From Piromyces finnis (Eukaryota; Neocallimastigomycota; Neocallimastigomycetes; Neocallimastigales; Neocallimastigaceae): 64,000 nucleotides of DNA. Each line of letters starts with the position of its first letter. Within the stretch, counting starts at the first letter, position 1. The translations under genes and the position numbers were made by a program. The notes beneath the pieces are model-generated. The model searched no databases, was not told the origin of the DNA, and was given only the letters and a program-made list of their open reading frames with translations. The stretch is taken from positions 84,501-148,500 of the forward strand of contig MCFH01000040.1 in the NCBI GenBank assembly GCA_002104945.1. The letters are read 5' to 3'. Shown here one piece after another: positions 58,520 to 64,000 of this stretch.

Positions 58520-60092
58520 TTAGAAAAAAAAAACTATTAAAAAAAAAAAAAAAAAGAATTTACTTATCAATATTATTCAATTGAATTTTATTTTTTATTT
58601 TATTATTTATTTCATTTTATATATTAATTATTTGGTAAACTATATGACATTAATTATTTTATTGATGTCTAAAATTATTAACTAAAATGTATTTATATTA
58701 ATGGAATTCAACATTATTATTTTAATTCTTTTCCTTTAAAATTTCATTATATATATATATATATATTTTATTTTATTTTAAACTATTAAACTGTTCAAAT
58801 TACTGGAAAAGTATATTTTATGAGATTATTATTCCATACTTTTTATTTATTTAAATATAAATCAATAAACTATTTTTTATATTAAAATATCATAATATCA
58901 ATAATAGAAAGAGGAGACTATACCTTTAATGTTTTATTATTATTATTATTGTTGTTGTTGTTGTTGTTATAGATTTTCTTTGTTAATTTGAAATTTATTG
59001 ATTTGAAACTATGGATTGAAATTGTATGAATTGTTTTTATTATAATTTTTTTTTCTTTTTAAATTTATTTATATTTTTGATTTTATATTATTAAAAAAAA
59101 AAAAGGTTATTGATAATAATAATTTGTTATATATATATGTGTTTTTTATAACATAAAAACTTCTTATTATTATGGAAAGTGTTTTTTCTTTCTTTCTTTC
59201 TTATTTCATTGCTTTTTTTTTTAATTTTAAAATTTCAATCTTTTTTTTTTTTTTTTAAACCTTTTAATATTTTTTTAAATATTAATATTACAATAATTTA
59301 AATGTCAATTTTTAAATAAATTAATAATATATTCTTAATTTATTGTGATATGTATGACAATTAAATTTAAATATAAATAAATATTTATTAATTCATTTAT
59401 TCATTCATTTATATAGTATAGATTAAAAAAAGAAGAGAGGAGGAGAAAGGATAAAATCATTTTTATATAAAAAAGAGAATAACAACAACAATTATAATAA
59501 TAACATTAATGGTGGTAATATAATTAAATATATTTTATATAGACAACAACAACAAAAAAAAACAAAATATTTCAACTATGAAGTGGTGGATTTTTTTATA
59601 GAATTGATGAATCATTAGTTTTATTTATAATATTAAAATATGATTTAATAAATAATAAAAGAGAAATGCTTTATTTTTCTTTACTAAATAAAGGCATAAA
59701 AATAAAAATAAATTATATAGAGCAGCATTATTATATCTTTAACAAATAAAAAATGAAATGAAATAATAGATTATTAAATATATTTTATAATTTATTATTT
59801 ATGAAAGAATTTATAAAAAAAGAATGATTTTTTTTTAGTTTATAGATAAAAAAAAAAAAAGTTATATTTTTAAATATTTATTTAATTCTTATAATATATT
59901 ATTCATAATAAATAAGCTTCCTATGAATCATTTAAAGTATAATCGTTATGTTTTTTTTTTTTTTTTTTTTATATCGTTATTAATTTACTATTTGTTTAAT
60001 AAATGCAGAGATTGATTGAATTAATTGAACTTTTTTTTTATGATTATTATGGTTGTTTTCGTTTTTCTTAAAATATTTATAGGACAAGATAA
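58389..60092. other. Intergenic, no gene seen
   Basis: 1.7 kb between minus-strand genes. It contains ATT runs (58484-58520), an ATT/GTT tract at 58937-58970 and poly-T runs. No coding signal. Confidence 0.6.
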
Positions 60093-60869
60093 TTATTGAA
60101 AGGTTGCAAGAGATAATTTTTGATCAATTAAAGATTCCATATCATCAATATATAATTCATTCATTTTTTCAACAGTACTTGGTGGGAAAGTATCTTCTGA
60201 AAATGTTTGTTGTTGTTCAGTAAGTATTTGACCTTGTTGAGAATAGAGAGGATCAGATCCAAAGCTATTAAGGAATGAATATTGTTGACTTTGGCTATTA
60301 AAATAAAAAAAAATTAATAGAAAAGAAAGTAGAGAGAGGTAAAATATATATATATATATATATATATATTAATTATTTGTGGGTATTATACAAAGATATA
60401 TATAAATATAATATTTTTAAATACATACAAGGTAGCTGGGTCCATGCCTTGAACTGTCTTTGGATCAATTAATTGAGTATGGCCCCATGAAATTTTTACT
60501 TTGGCTCCACCTTTATAATATTAAAATTAATAATTAATATATATCATTTTTTGTTATTTAATGTCATTATCGTTACGTATTACGCATTAAAAATTATTAT
60601 AAATAATATTATGAGTAGTATTCATACCAATAATACTTCCGGTCATTTGTTGAATGGCTGTTTCTGCATTTTGACGGTTAAAGTATTGAATAAAACCACA
60701 GGCCTTATTTGTTGAAATTTTTACATATATAATTTCACCGAATGGTTGGAAATAACTATAATAAATAATATTTGGAATATTATATTTTTAGGAGTCACAT
60801 TTAATTATCATTGACCATCATCATCGTAGTACATAATGAAGCATAATACATAATAATATTAAAGAGCAA

Positions 60870-60900
<31 letters not shown>

Positions 60901-62169
60901 TACCTTCTTAATTCATCTTCAGTTGTATTTGGACTAAGATTACCAACAAAAACAGTTGTATTATTTGGATCATTATGTTGATTATAAAGTGGAGTGGGTT
61001 GGTATAAACCAAGTTGACTTGCAGAAACATTACCACCAGAAGCAAGAATTTTACTTTTTAATGTAGTTGCTGGCATAATCCTTATAGGTCTAGAACCACA
61101 AAGTTGACCTTGCATTTCAGTCATAGCTCTTTGTTGTTCTATTTCGTCAGTAAATCTAACAAAACCATAACCTTTAGATAAACCAGTAACAGGATTTAAA
61201 ATAACCTTACCAGTCTTACATGAAAGATATCTAGCTTGGAAAGTAGCCTAATTGATGAAAAATATATTTTATTTCATATTAATTATACCATATTTAATAT
61301 TTCTTATCATATAAATTATATTTATTTAGGTATTATAAAGCAAGCAATTCATTTGTTAAGAAAAAAAAAAATAGCTAATTACTGTTAATAAAGCATCATT
61401 AACTTCTGGAGCTAAATCACCAACAAAAATAGAATATTCTGGCACTTTTTCTTCTCTTTATGTATAATTATTATTTAGTAAAAATTTAGCGTTAGAAAAA
61501 ATTATGGTTCAAAAAATATATGATATTATAATAATAAGGAGAAGAAGAATAGAGAATGCTAAATGCATTTTATTAATAAATATAGTTACTTTTTACCATT
61601 AGCACCGCCTGATGCCCAATTTAATTTAAAATATCTATTAGTACCTGGAATTAATGTTCTATTAAAATTAGCTAAAGCATTTTGAGCTGATGCTGAACTT
61701 GTAAATTCAACAAAACAATAACCAGCTTGTCTAATTGGTTATGTTTCATTTTTTATTATTGTTTTTTTTTTTTTTTTTTAATTTATTGTACATGTATAAT
61801 TTTCAGTCGAATGGGTAATAAAATTGATATTAATTAAATAAACAATGAATTTGAAGATTATTATATATCCAACAGTGTATACATTTTGATTACAATATAA
61901 TAATTATAACGTTAATAACAATATAATAGTAATTAATAATTTAGAACATATAATATAAATTTATAATTTCTACTTTTTCTAAAAACTTACCCTGTCATTT
62001 TATCACGAATGATTTTAACATTAACTTGTTCTCCTAAATTATACCATGCACCCTTTAAAAAATTTTCATCCATCCAGTTTTCTAAGTCACCCATCCATAA
62101 AGTATTTTGTTCTGATTTTGCATATACTGAGTATTGCTGTTGTTGCATATTCATTTGTGGCCAAGACAT
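60093..62169 (-). CDS. Three-RRM RNA-binding protein, Nam8/Csx1/RBP45 family
   Basis: Seven exons on the minus strand: 62169-61991, 61730-61597, 61453-61383, 61247-60904, 60755-60628, 60510-60429, 60294-60093; 1140 nt, 379 aa. RRM1 starts at about 23 ([21 protein letters not shown]), RRM2 at about 110 ([36 protein letters not shown]), RRM3 at about 223 ([32 protein letters not shown]). KISWGHTQ closes RRM3 and a Gln/acidic tail follows. The N-terminal WMGDL..WMDE and the RRM2 wording are the signature of the family that includes yeast Nam8 and Ngr1, S. pombe Csx1 and plant RBP45/47. Members work in U1 snRNP splicing or mRNA stability; which applies here cannot be decided. The exon 3 acceptor is the second AG of AAAGAG, chosen by frame. 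Confidence 0.9.
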
Positions 62170-64000
62170 TTTGTTGTATTTATATAATTAAATCTTTTTT
62201 TGATTAAAAATATTGAATTTAAGGTATAAAAATTAATTGGTTTTATTTGAATATTTTCTTTTATATGAATATATTAAAAATTGATATAATAATTGGTATA
62301 TTAAAATTTATTTATTCTATTATGTGTGTATATATGTGTATAAAAATTAAAATATATAGTTAATAATGATTATTATTAAATTTGATAGATAATTATATTA
62401 AAAGATTGTTATATTTATTGATAAAAAAAAAAAAAAAAAGAATTTAGCTATTTCCATATATTTTTATTATTAAATGAATGATCATGGTTTTTTTTTTCTT
62501 TTTTTTTTTTTTGATTAATTCAGGATTATTAAGAATCATTTCAATTTAAAAATTTCAAAGTTTCTCTTTTTAATTTTACTATACTTACTTTATAAAAATT
62601 AAATATTTAATAATTTCTATTCATAATTATTCAGTTTTAATAATAACAGTGATAGTAATATTGTTATTAATAATGAAATTTATTAATTGAACTTTGAAAA
62701 ATGGATTTCATCAATTGAAATTTAATTTTTTTTTTTTTTTTAATGTATATATTATAGTATCTATTTATCTTATAATAACTTTATAATCCTTAAATATATT
62801 TAAAAATGGTCATTAAAGCCAGATAAAACAATAATATAATTAATAAAAATTGGATTTTAATTTTTTGAATTTCATCGATTGAAATTTAATTCTAATGTTG
62901 ATTGTAAATATACATTTTACCAGAATTTTATATAATTAAAAAATAAAAGGTGTATTATCTTTAAAAAAGAAAAAAAACATATTAAATAAAAGTTAATAAA
63001 AAAAAAACATTAGTATTAACTTACGTCTTTTACAATATTTTTATTTTTTATTATATCAACCTGCTTAAAAAAAAAAAAAAAAAAAAAACTTTTAATAGAG
63101 ATATTAAACTTTGAATTTTTTAATTAAAAAAAAATTAAATTTTTAATTTTTTCCATAGTATGGAATGGTTAAATTAATATTTTAATTATTTAAAAAAAAG
63201 ATGTTTTTTTCATATTTAATTTTGGTTAAAAGTTATAAAATAAAAAAAAAAAAAAATGTTGTTGGAATTTAAAATATAAAAGATATAATTAATGAATGAA
63301 TAAATGAAAAAAATATCTTTAATAAATGTATATATATGTTTTAAAGAAAAATTGATGTAATACTCTCTATATATATAAAATATTATTATTATAGAAAAAA
63401 AAGACAAATAAAAAAGTGAAAGTTGACATTGACTGCCTCAGAGCATTTCTTTCTTGTTTTTAACCTTGCAATAATTAGATGATTATATATCTAGACATTA
63501 TATTAATATTATATTCAATGCCAATACAATATATATTATAATCTACAGCCTGTCTATAACAATCATCAATAATAAATAATTTTATAGGAATATTTAAGTA
63601 AAGCATTTATGAAAAGTTTACATTATTATTATAGAATAATCTTTAAAGATTGATAATGAACAATTACTAATGTTTTATCTCTTTAATCATAAAAAAGCAT
63701 AATAAATAAAAACTTTATTTTTTTTTTGAAGTTTCTAAGCATTTCTTTTTCTTTTTCTTTTTTTTTTATTTAAATTTTAAAAGAAAAATTCCAAACAAAA
63801 AAAAAAAAAGTCAAGCCCTAATCAAAAATAAAAGTATTTTCTTTTTTTCTAATTCTATTTCTTTTTTAAAAGTGTAAATTATTGAAAATAACATGTGAAT
63901 ATCATACTTTTATTTATATTTAAAAACATAATAATATGTAGTAATGAAGTGTAATAAAATTGTGTAACATTATATGGGTTAGGCTTATGATAACATTTAA
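62170..64000. other. Right-end intergenic, no gene seen
   Basis: 1.8 kb upstream of the RRM gene. A somewhat more complex patch at about 63413-63570 (containing GACTGCCTCAGAGC) has no open frame and no RNA family I recognise; it may be leader of a gene outside the window. The rest is A/T homopolymer-rich. Confidence 0.55.

Noticed and set aside
63026-63064. Short minus-strand segment flanked by AG and GT that could be a 39-nt exon
   Set aside because: No neighbouring exons that would join it can be found on either side; splice dinucleotides alone are common in this sequence.

Overview
The window is nuclear DNA of a very AT-rich fungus, almost certainly an anaerobic gut fungus (Neocallimastigomycota). 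The strongest evidence is a secreted expansin-like protein with three fungal non-catalytic dockerin domains (29154-31157), a domain family typical of these fungi. Spacers made almost entirely of A and T, short GT-AG introns, and many AAT, AAC and AGT microsatellites agree with this. Nearly every multi-exon gene here had to be assembled across introns. Exon borders were chosen by GT/AG sites, phase bookkeeping (each full model sums to a multiple of three) and family resemblance. No transcript data were available.

Layout. 1-7396 (+): 3' part of a gene encoding at least nine tandem MATH (TRAF-like) domains, each built from three exons with the same intron phases. 7971-10224 (+): ATG6/Beclin-1. 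10575-11809 (+): DTWD1-type tRNA acp3U transferase. 12155-14163 (-): RRM-SPOC (SPEN family) protein whose intron carries an AAT tract. 14968-15772 (+): ZC4H2-like coiled-coil protein without the zinc finger. 18960-24240 (+): 1476-aa protein with a long Asn-rich N-terminus and a C-terminal CK1-superfamily kinase domain. 25160-26475: 5'-truncated non-LTR retrotransposon bracketed by direct repeats. 29154-31157 (+): dockerin-expansin. 32556-33218 (-) and 35976-36428 (+): unrecognised membrane proteins, with a 300-bp hexanucleotide repeat between them. 37076-38779 (-): TXNDC9/Plp1 phosducin-like protein. 41999-43477 (+): six-Kelch protein. 44499-49582 (-): DEP-DH-PH-CNH Rho guanine nucleotide exchange factor. 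53107-56172 (-): copine. 57630-58388 (-): unrecognised membrane-associated protein. 60093-62169 (-): three-RRM protein of the Nam8/Csx1/RBP45 family.

The genes do not form one pathway. Most are conserved eukaryotic housekeeping or signalling genes: autophagy, tRNA modification, RNA binding, chaperone cofactor, Rho/cell-wall signalling and Ca2+-dependent membrane binding. The lineage-specific parts are the MATH-repeat array, the dockerin-expansin and the retroelement. The most unusual structure is the MATH array: 29 exons in which a symmetric phase-1/phase-1 three-exon cassette is repeated nine times. I see no prokaryote-type system, CRISPR array, rRNA or convincing tRNA.
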